This document shows, in pieces, positions 52,346 to 61,700 of a DNA stretch of 64,000 bases. A program made the translations under genes and the position numbers. The stretch's first letter is position 1, and every line of letters starts with the position of its first letter. Origin of the DNA: CAYWRZ01 sp964460845 (GTDB lineage Bacteria; Bacteroidota; Bacteroidia; Flavobacteriales_D; UBA2798); the NCBI GenBank assembly GCA_964460845.1, contig CAYWRZ010000006.1, positions 124,001 to 188,000 on the forward strand, in the 5' to 3' direction. The notes under the pieces were generated by a model. That model made no database searches. It had not been told where the DNA came from and was given only the letters and a program-made list of their open reading frames with translations.

Positions 52346-54175
52346 ATGCACGACCTTATCCGCCTCTTACCCGATTCGGTAGCCAATCAGATTGCCGCAG
52401 GCGAAGTGGTGCAACGACCGGCCTCGGCCGTAAAAGAGCTGCTCGAAAACGCTATCGACGCGGGAGCCGACAAGATTCAGCTTATCGTAAAAGAAGCCGG
52501 TAAAACCCTTATTCAGGTAACCGACAACGGCTGTGGCATGAGCGAAAACGACGCACATCTGTGTTTTGCCCGCCACGCTACTTCCAAGATACAACAGGCC
52601 GAAGATTTATTTCGCATCCGCACCAAGGGCTTTCGCGGAGAAGCCTTAGCTTCTATCGCGGCGGTGGCGCAAGTGGAGCTGCGTACCCGGCGGCGGGAAG
52701 ATGCGGTAGGCACATTGCTGCGGATAGAAGGCTCCGAAATCAAAGCGCAGGAAGCGGTGAGCTGCCCGGAAGGCAGCACTTTTCTGGTCAAAAACCTGTT
52801 TTTTAATATTCCGGCCCGCAGAAACTTCCTCAAATCGAATCAGGTGGAGCTGCGGCATATTATCGACGAATTTCAGCGGGTGGCACTGGCGCATCCGCAG
52901 GTGCATTTTGAGATGCACCACCAGCAGTCGGAAGTGTTTAACCTGCCCGCAGGGAATCTGCGTCAGCGTATCGTTGGCCTGTTCGGTAAAAATTACAACG
53001 AGCGTTTAGTACCTGTCGAAGAAACGACCGATATCGTACAGGTACACGGATTTCTCGTCAAGCCCGAGCATGCCCGGAAAACACGGGGCGAGCAGTTTTT
53101 TTTCGTCAACGATCGTTTTATCAAAAGTAATTACCTGCATCACGCCGTGCAGGCTGCTTATAAAGGGCTGATTCCTGCCGACAGCTTTCCTTCTTATTTC
53201 CTTTACCTCGATATTGCCTCCGAGCGCATCGATATCAATATTCACCCTACCAAAACCGAAATCAAGTTCGACGACGAGCGTTCGGTCTATGCCATTCTGC
53301 ATTCGGCGCTGCGCCGCTCGCTGGGCATGTACAACATTTCGCCTACGCTCGATTTTGAAACGGAGCAAGGGATTGAGCTTCCGCTGCTGCAAAAAGATAC
53401 CGTGATACGCCAACCCACGATTCAGGTTAACCCGAACTACAATCCGTTTGAGGTACCCTCGGGTTGGAAAAGCGCTTCACAGGGCGGAGGCACTAAAAAG
53501 GAAACGTCCGTACCGCCGCTCCCTGATAGCCACGAGGCTCCCCATTTCCGAAGGGAGCGTAAAGAAAACGCAGACCTTTTTGAGACCGATAAAACAGAAC
53601 CACAGCCCGAAACCGAAAGGCTGCTGCTCCAGCTTCACCAGCGGTATATTCTCTGTCCGATCAAATCGGGCTACTGGATTATCGATCAGCAACGGGCGCA
53701 CGAGCGCATTCTGTTCGAAAAATTTATCACTGCCCTGGCACGGCATACCGGCTACAGCCAGCAACAGCTTTTTCCGCAGGTAGTAGAGCTGAATCCCTCT
53801 GATTTTGCGCTGCTCAAAGAGCTGGAAGAAGACCTGCGTCACCTGGGTTTCGACCTGCAGGAATTCGGGCGACACAGCTTTGCGGTAAACGGAACTCCTG
53901 CCGATGCCGGTGATCTAAATCCACAGCAACTTATCGAACAACTATTAGAAGAGCTCAAGCACCACTCTTCGACCATACGCGGCAACCGGCTCGAAGCGTT
54001 GGCACGTTCGCTGGCCGGTACCGTATCAATAAAACCGGGCAAAGTATTAAGCCGTACCGAAATGAACGGTCTTATCGACGAACTGTTTGCCTGCGAAACG
54101 CCGCATCAGTCGCCCGCAGGTAAACCGACATTTGTTACCTTTACACTCGAAGAACTGGAAAAAAGAATGAGCTGA
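52346..54175 (+). CDS. mutL: DNA mismatch repair protein MutL
   Basis: 609 residues. The N-terminal GHKL ATPase has IAAGEVVQRPASAVKELLEN, NAIDAGADKIQ, VTDNGCGM and TKGFRGEALASI, followed by the transducer domain (NVNPTKTEIKFDDER-type HPTKTEIKF at about 306-316). A linker and dimerisation domain occupy about 400-609. At the endonuclease motif DQHA-x2-E-x4-E this protein reads DQQRAHERILFE near residue 446, so the histidine is glutamine. The zinc-binding C-terminal motifs are also altered (SPAGKP near residue 590). It couples MutS recognition to downstream repair and is followed by the rhomboid gene with TGATG overlap. Confidence 0.95.
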   Translation: MHDLIRLLPDSVANQIAAGEVVQRPASAVKELLENAIDAGADKIQLIVKEAGKTLIQVTDNGCGMSENDAHLCFARHATSKIQQAEDLFRIRTKGFRGEALASIAAVAQVELRTRRREDAVGTLLRIEGSEIKAQEAVSCPEGSTFLVKNLFFNIPARRNFLKSNQVELRHIIDEFQRVALAHPQVHFEMHHQQSEVFNLPAGNLRQRIVGLFGKNYNERLVPVEETTDIVQVHGFLVKPEHARKTRGEQFFFVNDRFIKSNYLHHAVQAAYKGLIPADSFPSYFLYLDIASERIDINIHPTKTEIKFDDERSVYAILHSALRRSLGMYNISPTLDFETEQGIELPLLQKDTVIRQPTIQVNPNYNPFEVPSGWKSASQGGGTKKETSVPPLPDSHEAPHFRRERKENADLFETDKTEPQPETERLLLQLHQRYILCPIKSGYWIIDQQRAHERILFEKFITALARHTGYSQQQLFPQVVELNPSDFALLKELEEDLRHLGFDLQEFGRHSFAVNGTPADAGDLNPQQLIEQLLEELKHHSSTIRGNRLEALARSLAGTVSIKPGKVLSRTEMNGLIDELFACETPHQSPAGKPTFVTFTLEELEKRMS

Positions 54176-54870
54176 TGTTAGAAAACTGGTTAAGAAATAT
54201 TCCGCCCGTCGTCAAAAATATAGCCATCATCTGCGTGCTGATGGGGCTGGCCACGTGGATTCTGCAGGGGCAGAATATCGACCTGAGAATGGAGCTTAGC
54301 CTCTATTATCCCGATTCGCCGCATTTCAGACCCTATCAGATCGTGACGCACATGTTCATGCACGGCAGCCTGGGTCACCTGTTCTTCAATATGCTGGCGC
54401 TGCTTATGCTCGGAAGCTGGGTGGAACGGGCGCTGGGTTCCAAACGTTTTTTCATTTTTTACTTCATTACCGGCTTCGGAGCGCTGTTCTGCCACGTGCT
54501 GGCGAGCGGACTTGAAGTTTATAACGCTTCGGGTACCTTTTGGGCCTATTCGGAAGGCGCAAAAGTACCTCTCGAAATGTTTAAGCGTATGGGCGAGATA
54601 TACGGCAGTCCGGTACTGGGTGCTTCGGGCGCCGTATTTGGCGTGCTGATTGCTTTCGGGATGCTGTTTCCCAACCAGGAACTGTTCATCTTCCCTATTC
54701 CTTTTCCGCTCAAAGCGAAATATTTTATTCCGCTGCTGATTATCGCCGAGCTGTACCTGAGTCAGCGTCAGTTTAGCTGGGATAACATTGCGCATTACGC
54801 CCACCTTGGCGGTGCATTGGCCGGGTTTATTCTCATGCGCTTTTGGCGAAATAAAGTAATCCGTTTTTAA
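54175..54870 (+). CDS. Rhomboid family intramembrane serine protease 1
   Basis: 231 residues with about six helices. Catalytic serine in GASGAVFGVLIAFGM near residue 150 and histidine in HYAHLGGALAGFILM near residue 207, together forming the rhomboid dyad. HMFMHGSLGHLFFNMLAL near residue 60 supplies the oxyanion-side His/Asn. It cleaves membrane substrates in the inner membrane; substrates unknown. It is translationally coupled to mutL, yet rhomboids have no known role in mismatch repair. Confidence 0.93.
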   Translation: MLENWLRNIPPVVKNIAIICVLMGLATWILQGQNIDLRMELSLYYPDSPHFRPYQIVTHMFMHGSLGHLFFNMLALLMLGSWVERALGSKRFFIFYFITGFGALFCHVLASGLEVYNASGTFWAYSEGAKVPLEMFKRMGEIYGSPVLGASGAVFGVLIAFGMLFPNQELFIFPIPFPLKAKYFIPLLIIAELYLSQRQFSWDNIAHYAHLGGALAGFILMRFWRNKVIRF

Positions 54871-54881
54871 GCGTCAGGAGC

Positions 54882-55805
54882 ATGTCTATCGCCAGGGATA
54901 TCCGCGAACAATTCCGCAACGGTCAGGTGCTGATGCAGCTTATTCTGATCAATATCGGCGTGTTTCTACTGCTTCACCTGTTCAGGCTGCTGCTTATTCT
55001 GACGGGTAGTAAAGCCTCTGCCGCTTCGGCCGATTTACAAGCGCTGATCAACTGGCTGGCCATGCCTTACGAGCCCTGGGAACTCCTGAAAAAGCCCTGG
55101 ACCCTCATCACCCACGCATTTCTGCATTACGACATTGCGCACATATTCTGGAACATGGTAATTCTGTACGTGTTCGGCACCTTAATGCGTCATTTCGGAG
55201 CAGAGAAAAAAATACTTTCTACCTATATTTTCGCTTCTATCGTAGGAGGCTTAATTTCTTTCGCAGGACTTTATTTCCTGGAAGGCTATCGTCAGAGCAT
55301 ACTGATGGGCGCTTCGGGCGGCGTAATGGGCATCATGTTAGCCGCCACTACTTTACGTCCTAACCAACCGATGCAAATGCTGCTTATCGGTCAGGTAAAA
55401 ATCAAATACATAGCGGCCGTGATTGTGCTGATCGATCTCATCGGACTGAGCTATATGCGCAACATCGGCGGGCATTATGCCCATCTTGGCGGTGCGCTTA
55501 CGGGCTGGTGGCTGATACGCGAAGCCATGAAAGGACGCGACTGGTCGGCCGGGTTTAACCGTTTTTTCTATGCGCTGCGCAACCTGTTGAGTCCTCGCGG
55601 GCGGCCTAAAAAAACGCGTTTACGGGTCAAGCACCGTACCGCAGCCCCCTCTTCGCGACCGATCAGTGACGAAGAATACAATCACATCCGGGCCGAAAAA
55701 CAAAAAAAGATCGATCAGATTCTGGATAAAATAAGCCGCAACGGCTACGAAAGTCTTACCCGCGACGAAAAAGATTTCCTGTTCAATTCCAGCAAGGATG
55801 GCTAA
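54882..55805 (+). CDS. Rhomboid family intramembrane serine protease 2
   Basis: 307 residues. Serine in LMGASGGVMGIMLAAT near residue 144 and histidine in HYAHLGGALTGWWLI near residue 198. HAFLHYDIAHIFWNMVIL provides the other conserved loop. It carries an additional cytoplasmic C-terminal extension of about 85 residues (PRGRPKKTRLRVKHRTAAPS, then KKIDQILDKISRNGYESLTR), which includes a helix typical of Bacteroidota rhomboids. Lies 11 bp after the first rhomboid; the two are paralogues with moderate similarity. Confidence 0.92.
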   Translation: MSIARDIREQFRNGQVLMQLILINIGVFLLLHLFRLLLILTGSKASAASADLQALINWLAMPYEPWELLKKPWTLITHAFLHYDIAHIFWNMVILYVFGTLMRHFGAEKKILSTYIFASIVGGLISFAGLYFLEGYRQSILMGASGGVMGIMLAATTLRPNQPMQMLLIGQVKIKYIAAVIVLIDLIGLSYMRNIGGHYAHLGGALTGWWLIREAMKGRDWSAGFNRFFYALRNLLSPRGRPKKTRLRVKHRTAAPSSRPISDEEYNHIRAEKQKKIDQILDKISRNGYESLTRDEKDFLFNSSKDG

Positions 55806-56934
55806 GTTTTTTACCGAGCAGCCTGCCTCACCCGTTATCCGTGTACTTGGCGTTTTTACGGTGATTGTAGCCCTGCTGCTGCTTATCTCTTACCTGGCTG
55901 CTTATGTGAGTCCGCAACGATTTTGGCCCCTGGCCTTTTTCGGACTTACCTATCCGGTATGGCTGGGGCTAAATCTGCTCTGTCTTATCGGCTGGATTGC
56001 GCTGCGCCGAAAATGGCTTTGGGTACCTTTGATAGCCTGGCTTATCGGCTTTTCACATTTCCGTCATTTTGTACAATTTAATTTCCGGTCGGCACCGCTT
56101 CACGAAAATTCGACACGGATCAAAGTGTTGAGCTACAACGTGAGGCTTTTCGATTTGTACAACTGGGAACGAAACCGGCAGACGCGCGATGCTATTTTCA
56201 AGCTGTTGCAACATGCGGATCCGGATATTATCTGTTTTCAGGAATTTTATCACACCGGACGAAAAGGCTATTTCACCACCCGCGATACCCTGGTAAAACT
56301 CTTGCGCACTCGGTATTACCACGAAGGTTATACCCATCGGCTGCACCACCAGCAGTATTTCGGCATAGCCACATTCAGCGCTTTTCCTATTGTAGGTACC
56401 GGAGAAATCAGTTTCCGGAACGACAAAAATAACAATGCCATCTACAGCGATATCTTAGTCAAAAACGACACCCTTCGTATCTATAACGCCCATCTTTCTT
56501 CGGTACGCTTTCAACGTGGCGATTACGAATTTATCGGCGATACGGTAAACAGTAAAAAATGGACTTACCCCGAACAGAAGGTGGAAAAAGAGGAGCAACA
56601 AATCGTAGGGCGGTTAAAGCAGGCTTTTCTGAAACGCGCTTCGCAGGCCGAAACGTTGAAAACGCATATAGAGAAGAGTCCGCACCCGGTTATTCTTGCA
56701 GGCGATTTTAACGATACGCCGGTATCGTATTGCTACCATCTTTTTTCGACATTCCTGCACGATGCATTTGTACAAAGCGGAAACGGTATCGGCAGCACCT
56801 ATATCGGTATTATTCCTTTATTGCGCATCGACTATATTTTTCACAGTCCGAACTTACATTCGTACGACTATCAAACGCTTCCGGGCGTTTACTCCGACCA
56901 TCACGCTATTTCCTGCATGATAGAGCTTCCCTGA
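55798..56934 (+). CDS. Endonuclease/exonuclease/phosphatase (EEP) family protein with N-terminal membrane anchor
   Basis: 378 residues. Three hydrophobic segments at about 12-90 (VFTVIVALLLLISYLAAYVS, FFGLTYPVWLGLNLLCLIGW) are followed by an EEP domain at about 105-378: SYNVRLFDLYNWER, ICFQEFYHTG, IYNAHLSSVRF, LAGDFNDTPVSYCYH and YSDHHAISCMI. These contain the metal-binding Glu/Asp, the Asn and the final Asp-His. Members cleave phosphodiester or phosphomonoester bonds; the substrate here is unknown and may lie outside the cytoplasm. It overlaps the rhomboid gene by 8 bp. Confidence 0.88.
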   Translation: MAKFFTEQPASPVIRVLGVFTVIVALLLLISYLAAYVSPQRFWPLAFFGLTYPVWLGLNLLCLIGWIALRRKWLWVPLIAWLIGFSHFRHFVQFNFRSAPLHENSTRIKVLSYNVRLFDLYNWERNRQTRDAIFKLLQHADPDIICFQEFYHTGRKGYFTTRDTLVKLLRTRYYHEGYTHRLHHQQYFGIATFSAFPIVGTGEISFRNDKNNNAIYSDILVKNDTLRIYNAHLSSVRFQRGDYEFIGDTVNSKKWTYPEQKVEKEEQQIVGRLKQAFLKRASQAETLKTHIEKSPHPVILAGDFNDTPVSYCYHLFSTFLHDAFVQSGNGIGSTYIGIIPLLRIDYIFHSPNLHSYDYQTLPGVYSDHHAISCMIELP

Positions 56935-57072
56935 GCTTATCCGTTTTTAAACGTTTATAGTCGTTTATCATACGGCTATAAGTGTCCATACAATGTTACT
57001 TTGCTTAACGAAGAAAAACAGGCCGTGTAGAGTATTCAGAAATAAGTAGTGTAATTCAAAAGCGATGAGATC

Positions 57073-57420
57073 ATGAGCAGTATGCGAAACAAAGTACAGT
57101 TGATTGGCCATTTGGGCTCCAATCCGGAAGTAAAAGTGTTGCCGAACGACAAAACGATGGCGCGTTTTCCCTTAGCGACACGCGAAAATTATAAAAATGA
57201 AAAGGGAGAACGAATAAGCGAGACCCAATGGCACAACATCGTGGCCTGGGGCAACACCGCACGAATTGCGGAAAAATACCTGAGTAAAGGTCAGGAAGTA
57301 GCGCTCGAAGGCAAGCTGACCACGCGCAGTTACGAAGATAAATCGGGAGTGAAGCGTTACTTTACCGAAGTGATCGTTAGTGAGCTGCTGCTGCTTGGCA
57401 GCGGACGGAAAGAAAACTGA
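57073..57420 (+). CDS. ssb: Single-stranded DNA-binding protein, short form
   Basis: 115 residues. OB-fold of the SSB family: NKVQLIGHLGSNPEVKVLPN, FPLATRENYKNEKGER, WHNIVAWGNTARIAEKYLSK and GKLTTRSYEDKSGVKRYFTE. It ends LLLLGSGRKEN and lacks the acidic C-terminal tip (DDDIPF type) that recruits repair and replication partners, so it is probably an accessory SSB paralogue. A second ATG is at 57082. It is monocistronic with its own terminator. Confidence 0.9.
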   Translation: MSSMRNKVQLIGHLGSNPEVKVLPNDKTMARFPLATRENYKNEKGERISETQWHNIVAWGNTARIAEKYLSKGQEVALEGKLTTRSYEDKSGVKRYFTEVIVSELLLLGSGRKEN

Positions 57421-57436
57421 GCTCGCCCTTCGGGTT

Positions 57437-57472
57437 ACCTCTCCCTCTTTTTCCGGGGGAGAGGTTCTTTCT
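57437..57472 (+). terminator. Terminator after ssb
   Basis: ACCTCTCCC (57437-57445) pairs with GGGAGAGGT (57457-57465), followed by a T-rich stretch. Confidence 0.75.
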
Positions 57473-57545
57473 CGTATTTACCGATTTCTCACACGATATC
57501 ACCGCCAAGCGCGTTTATAACGCCTGTAAACTACCTTTTAAAGGT

Positions 57546-57553
57546 TATATTTG
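57546..57553 (+). promoter_or_regulatory. -7 element upstream of the DUF3857 protein
   Basis: TATATTTG matches TAnnTTTG, 26 nt before the ATG at 57580. The -33 TTG is not evident. Confidence 0.45.
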
Positions 57554-57579
57554 GAATCATTACTTTAAAACACACTTGC

Positions 57580-60500
57580 ATGCGACTTCGTTTTTGGGCG
57601 GGACTACTACTGTTTGGAATATTTTGTTCTCAGGTAAATGCACAATCGGGATGGGACTACATCCGAAAAAATGATCACCGTAAAGCCAAAGAAGCTTTTG
57701 AAACAGCCTTGGCTAAAGACTCCATGAACATTGAAGCCGTAAGCGGCATGGTTTTTCTGTGCGAAGTGCAGGATAATCAGGAGGGATTCCGGAAATATGC
57801 CAATAGGCTGGTGAAAAAAGATTGGAACGAGCATTATTTCAGGCTGTTTCCTGTCAACGAGTCGAGCGAAAAAATCCTGAAAAACGCCTCGCTGAGCGAA
57901 GCGGCAAAAATGAGCGTGTACCTGGCGAAGGCGCAGAATCTGAAGTACAACCGCAAATTCAACGAATCGACCCAAATTTACCGGGATCATTTCAGCTTTT
58001 TGGAATGGAGTTACATCGGTCCTTTCGACAACATCAACGGATATGGGCATGTCATGGAATATCCCGTAGAAAAAGAAGCGTTCTCTACCGCCGCCGTATA
58101 TCCCAACACCGTAAGAAATGAGTTGAAATGGGTCACCCCTTCATTGACCAATAAGCAGGGGTTTATCGATTTTTCGACACACCTGCAACTGAAAGAAGAA
58201 GGCACCTATTACGCGCAGGCTTTTTTCGAATACACCGGTCAGGAACCACTGGAGTTGCGTATCTCGCGCCGCTATCCCTGTAAAATATGGCTCGACGATC
58301 AGCTTGTCTTTGAAAAAAAGGATCTCGTGAACTTTCAATGGGATTTTGAACAGGTACAGCTTAATCCGGCAGCAGGCAAACACCGGATACTCGTCAAATA
58401 CGCCATTGGTGAATATTATACCGGAGCCGAAAACGGAGGCAGTTCCTTTTCTTTCGCTAACCTGCTGGCTTCTATCGATTGGGAAAATATGGACGAGCTG
58501 GCGCTTCTTTCGATGTTTACCGAAAGCGGACAAGGGGAAGAAGGACTGGTAATACGCCTTACCGATGTCAACGGGAAACCCTCCGCTGCCCTGAAGGCGC
58601 TTCGTACCGAAGACGGCCTCGCCTACCTTACACAACCCCTTAGTTCCCGCCTCCGCGAAAAAGAAACGATGCTGTATTTCCGGGAACAGATCACCAATAA
58701 CCCTGACGACTGGTTTGCTTATTTCTGCTACTATCAGGCTGCCGTCAAAGCCGGACTGACCTACGAAACCGAAGAGTTTTTCTACCGCGCCTGGGAAAAG
58801 AATCCCGAGAGTGTGTTCTTCAAATACCTCGCAGGTATGGTACTGAAGCACAACGGAAAAAACGAAAAAAGCGATCGGGTGCTGAGCCAAATCAACATGC
58901 GTCGTACACCGGTCATGCAACTGCTACGCAATGAGCTCAAAGAAATTGATCGGGACAACGAACCCGAAGATTACCTGCACAAACTACAGCAGATGCATGA
59001 AGTATCACCTTCTAATCTCCAGATTATCCGACAGATATTGCACTTCTACCGGAATCAGGGGCAGACTGCCGAAAGCAAAGCTTTTGCCCGGGAAATCGTG
59101 AAAAAATACCCCCGCTATAAAACTTCGCTCGAAGAATACCTCGAAGACAATTACAAACCTACCGACAGCCGCATCGGGAACAAGCGCGAATACAATTCCA
59201 AAAAAGACGAAAAAGAAGCGGCCAAACATATCCGCAAGTATTACAGCACCGATAGCTACGAAAAACTTATCAATAAATACAAAGGCGAAAACAATCCCGC
59301 CAAAGCGCTGTCCTACTACGACGAAATTCTCCAAATCGATCCCGACGATGCCGACACCCGTCAAAGCAAAGCCGAATATCTGTTTAACCTGAACCGTCAG
59401 CAGGAAGCCATCCGGGAACTACACATCATACTCGGATTCAAGCCCTACGACAACGAGATCTACGAGCTGCTGGGAGACATTTACGCCGATCAAAAAGACA
59501 ACCCGAAAGCCCTCGAATATTATCACCTTGCCAAAAAGCTGTCTGGCGGCTCCTCCGGCTACTTTTGGGGAAGTGGAAAAAGTCTCGATCAGAAAATAAG
59601 CCGACTTTCGGGTACCCGCCAGTTACGCAACAAATTCCAAACGCTGAGCATCGAAGAAATGCGCAAAGACGAAAGCTGGAAAACACTTTACCCGCAAGAG
59701 GAATCGGTAGTGGTAGGCTATACCACCGATCTGCTTTATGAAGCCGACGGCTCGGTACACATGTATTCGCGAATGCTTATTCACATACAAACCGAAGCGG
59801 GTGCCGCAAGCTGGACACAGTTCAACTTCAATTTCATGGGGAACCTCACCCTGGCGAAAGTGGTGAAAAAAGACAGTACCGAAGTGCTGCCCGATCGCAG
59901 CGGCTCTTTTGTCGTGTTTAAAAACCTCGAACCGGGCGACTATATCCGGCTCGAAGCCATCTCCGAATGGACCTCCGAATCGGAGTTAGGCCGTGAGTTC
60001 AACCTGTTCCTCCACCTTTTCTCACTACAAGCTCCCATCCATTACGCCAAATTTGAAATGGGCGTGCCCGAAGGTACCCCGCTGAACTATCAAGGACACC
60101 GCATCGCTACCGAACCTCAGATCAAAACGGAAGACGGATTTGATTTTTACCGCTGGGAAAGCCGGCAGATTCCGAAAATTGTAGAAGAAGAAGCCATTGT
60201 CGATGCGTACGATATCTTCTCTATTCTGCAATTGACTACCGTCAAAGACTGGTCGCCCGTAGTAAACTGGTACATGGCCAAAACCTACCGGAAAACGGAG
60301 CCCAACTACGAACTGACCACCCTGCGCGACAGCATTATCAAACCCGGAATGACCGACAGCGCCAAAGTAGTAGCCATCTATAACTACATCACCAAAGAAA
60401 TCAACTACTCCTTTACACCGCTGCTGCAATCCAACTACATTCCGAAAAACACCGATCTTACCCTCTCGGCAAGAATAGGCGACTGCAAAGACGTTTCGAC

Positions 60501-61431
60501 CCTGATGATAAGCCTGCTGCAATCTGTAGGCATAGAAGCGTATTTCGTGCTGGTAAAAACCAATCAGTATTTCCACATGAAAACGCTGCCCGGATTGTTA
60601 TTCGACCACGTAATTGCAGGGTACGAGCTTAACGGTAAAACCCATTATGTCGATCTCACCACGAATTACTACCCCTATTACGCACTGAATGAAAACGACA
60701 TCGAAGCCTGGGCACTGCGCATAAAGCCGGGAGAAACCGAGCTCTTCCAACTGCCCGCCGACCACCTCGATCCCCACAAAAACAAGGTAGTGCACGAAAT
60801 AAAAGCACACCTCAACAAAGACAAATCGCTTGACCTTGAAATCGCTTCCGTGTTCCCCGGACTCGAAGGTGGACACATGCGCGAAATTCACTACAACAAG
60901 TCAAAAGACAATTTCACGCAGGAACTGCTCAACCGCATGGGCAAAGGGATTTTTGAAAACCTGAACGTGGAAGAATCCGAGTTCAGCAATCTGCCCGACT
61001 TCACCGAACCGCTCGAAGGTCGCTTTAAAATGAAATCCTACAGCTATTCGGATCACATTCTGAATATTCACTTCCTCCGGATTCCGTTCATGACCGGCGT
61101 ACGTTCGAGCACCGTGATTTCAGGCAGCAAACGCTTCAACGACATCGACCTGACCGAAATCACCCCCACCTCGCCCACCTTACAGAAAATCACGCTCACT
61201 TTTGCCGAAGGCACCACCTTAGCCATGTTGCCCAAAGACGTGCATATCGATAATGAATTCGGCACTTACAGGTTGACGTTCAAAAAAATCAACGCCAATA
61301 CGCTGTACATCGAAAAATACCAGCAGTTCTATATCTCCAAAATCGCCGTAGCCGACTTTGAACGATTCAAAGCTTTCTACCTCGATTTGCTCGAAAAAGA
61401 CCGGACAAAAATTGCGATTAACGTAAAGTAA
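57580..61431 (+). CDS. Secreted TPR, DUF3857 and transglutaminase-like domain protein
   Basis: 1283 residues. The signal peptide is cleaved after about FCSQVNA|Q. TPR-like helices fill about 25-650 (AKEAFETALAKDSMNIEAVS and later NPAKALSYYDEILQIDPDDA). A DUF3857 domain is at about 690-900. A transglutaminase core is at about 935-1040: catalytic Cys in ARIGDCKDVST, His in LFDHVIAGYE and Asp in HYVDLTTNY. A final DUF2569/3858-like beta region reaches the C terminus. Bacteroidota proteins of this type occur in the periplasm and are often found in gene clusters for glycan use. The substrate is unknown. Confidence 0.85.
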   Translation: MRLRFWAGLLLFGIFCSQVNAQSGWDYIRKNDHRKAKEAFETALAKDSMNIEAVSGMVFLCEVQDNQEGFRKYANRLVKKDWNEHYFRLFPVNESSEKILKNASLSEAAKMSVYLAKAQNLKYNRKFNESTQIYRDHFSFLEWSYIGPFDNINGYGHVMEYPVEKEAFSTAAVYPNTVRNELKWVTPSLTNKQGFIDFSTHLQLKEEGTYYAQAFFEYTGQEPLELRISRRYPCKIWLDDQLVFEKKDLVNFQWDFEQVQLNPAAGKHRILVKYAIGEYYTGAENGGSSFSFANLLASIDWENMDELALLSMFTESGQGEEGLVIRLTDVNGKPSAALKALRTEDGLAYLTQPLSSRLREKETMLYFREQITNNPDDWFAYFCYYQAAVKAGLTYETEEFFYRAWEKNPESVFFKYLAGMVLKHNGKNEKSDRVLSQINMRRTPVMQLLRNELKEIDRDNEPEDYLHKLQQMHEVSPSNLQIIRQILHFYRNQGQTAESKAFAREIVKKYPRYKTSLEEYLEDNYKPTDSRIGNKREYNSKKDEKEAAKHIRKYYSTDSYEKLINKYKGENNPAKALSYYDEILQIDPDDADTRQSKAEYLFNLNRQQEAIRELHIILGFKPYDNEIYELLGDIYADQKDNPKALEYYHLAKKLSGGSSGYFWGSGKSLDQKISRLSGTRQLRNKFQTLSIEEMRKDESWKTLYPQEESVVVGYTTDLLYEADGSVHMYSRMLIHIQTEAGAASWTQFNFNFMGNLTLAKVVKKDSTEVLPDRSGSFVVFKNLEPGDYIRLEAISEWTSESELGREFNLFLHLFSLQAPIHYAKFEMGVPEGTPLNYQGHRIATEPQIKTEDGFDFYRWESRQIPKIVEEEAIVDAYDIFSILQLTTVKDWSPVVNWYMAKTYRKTEPNYELTTLRDSIIKPGMTDSAKVVAIYNYITKEINYSFTPLLQSNYIPKNTDLTLSARIGDCKDVSTLMISLLQSVGIEAYFVLVKTNQYFHMKTLPGLLFDHVIAGYELNGKTHYVDLTTNYYPYYALNENDIEAWALRIKPGETELFQLPADHLDPHKNKVVHEIKAHLNKDKSLDLEIASVFPGLEGGHMREIHYNKSKDNFTQELLNRMGKGIFENLNVEESEFSNLPDFTEPLEGRFKMKSYSYSDHILNIHFLRIPFMTGVRSSTVISGSKRFNDIDLTEITPTSPTLQKITLTFAEGTTLAMLPKDVHIDNEFGTYRLTFKKINANTLYIEKYQQFYISKIAVADFERFKAFYLDLLEKDRTKIAINVK

Positions 61432-61483
61432 AGCGCCGCATTATGGATATTTAATTTTTTTTTTCATCTTTGCACCGCGTTTA

Positions 61484-61583
61484 GCCCGGATGGCGAAATT
61501 GGTAAACGTTGCGGTCTCAGAAGCCGTTGGAGNNNNNNNNNNTTGGAGTAACATCCTTGTGAGTTCGAGTCTCACTCCGGGCA
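61484..61583 (+). tRNA. tRNA-Leu (anticodon CAG), interrupted by a 10-N assembly gap
   Basis: The acceptor stem GCCCGGA pairs with TCCGGGC, discriminator A. Anticodon loop CTCAGAA, giving CAG and reading CTG. T arm GAGTTCGAGTCTC. The run of N at 61533-61542 lies in the variable arm and is flanked on both sides by TTGGAG (61527-61532 and 61543-61548). Joining the copies restores an intact tRNA of about 84 nt with a long class II variable arm. Confidence 0.9.
61533..61542. other. Scaffold gap (10 N)
   Basis: Ten undefined bases flanked by identical TTGGAG hexamers, most simply two contig ends that overlap by 6 bp. Confidence 0.9.
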
Positions 61584-61592
61584 CCCCCTCTC

Positions 61593-61619
61593 AAAGCCTC
61601 TTCTACAGAGGCTTTTTTT
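61593..61619 (+). terminator. Terminator after tRNA-Leu
   Basis: AAAGCCTCT (61593-61601) pairs with AGAGGCTTT (61607-61615), TCTAC loop and a T run. Confidence 0.88.
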
Positions 61620-61700
61620 ATTTCAGGTGATAAAATCATTCTCCGGTTAACTTTCTGAAGGAAACTACGTTAAACTCCCTCTGTTCCAAACCCTTTTCTT

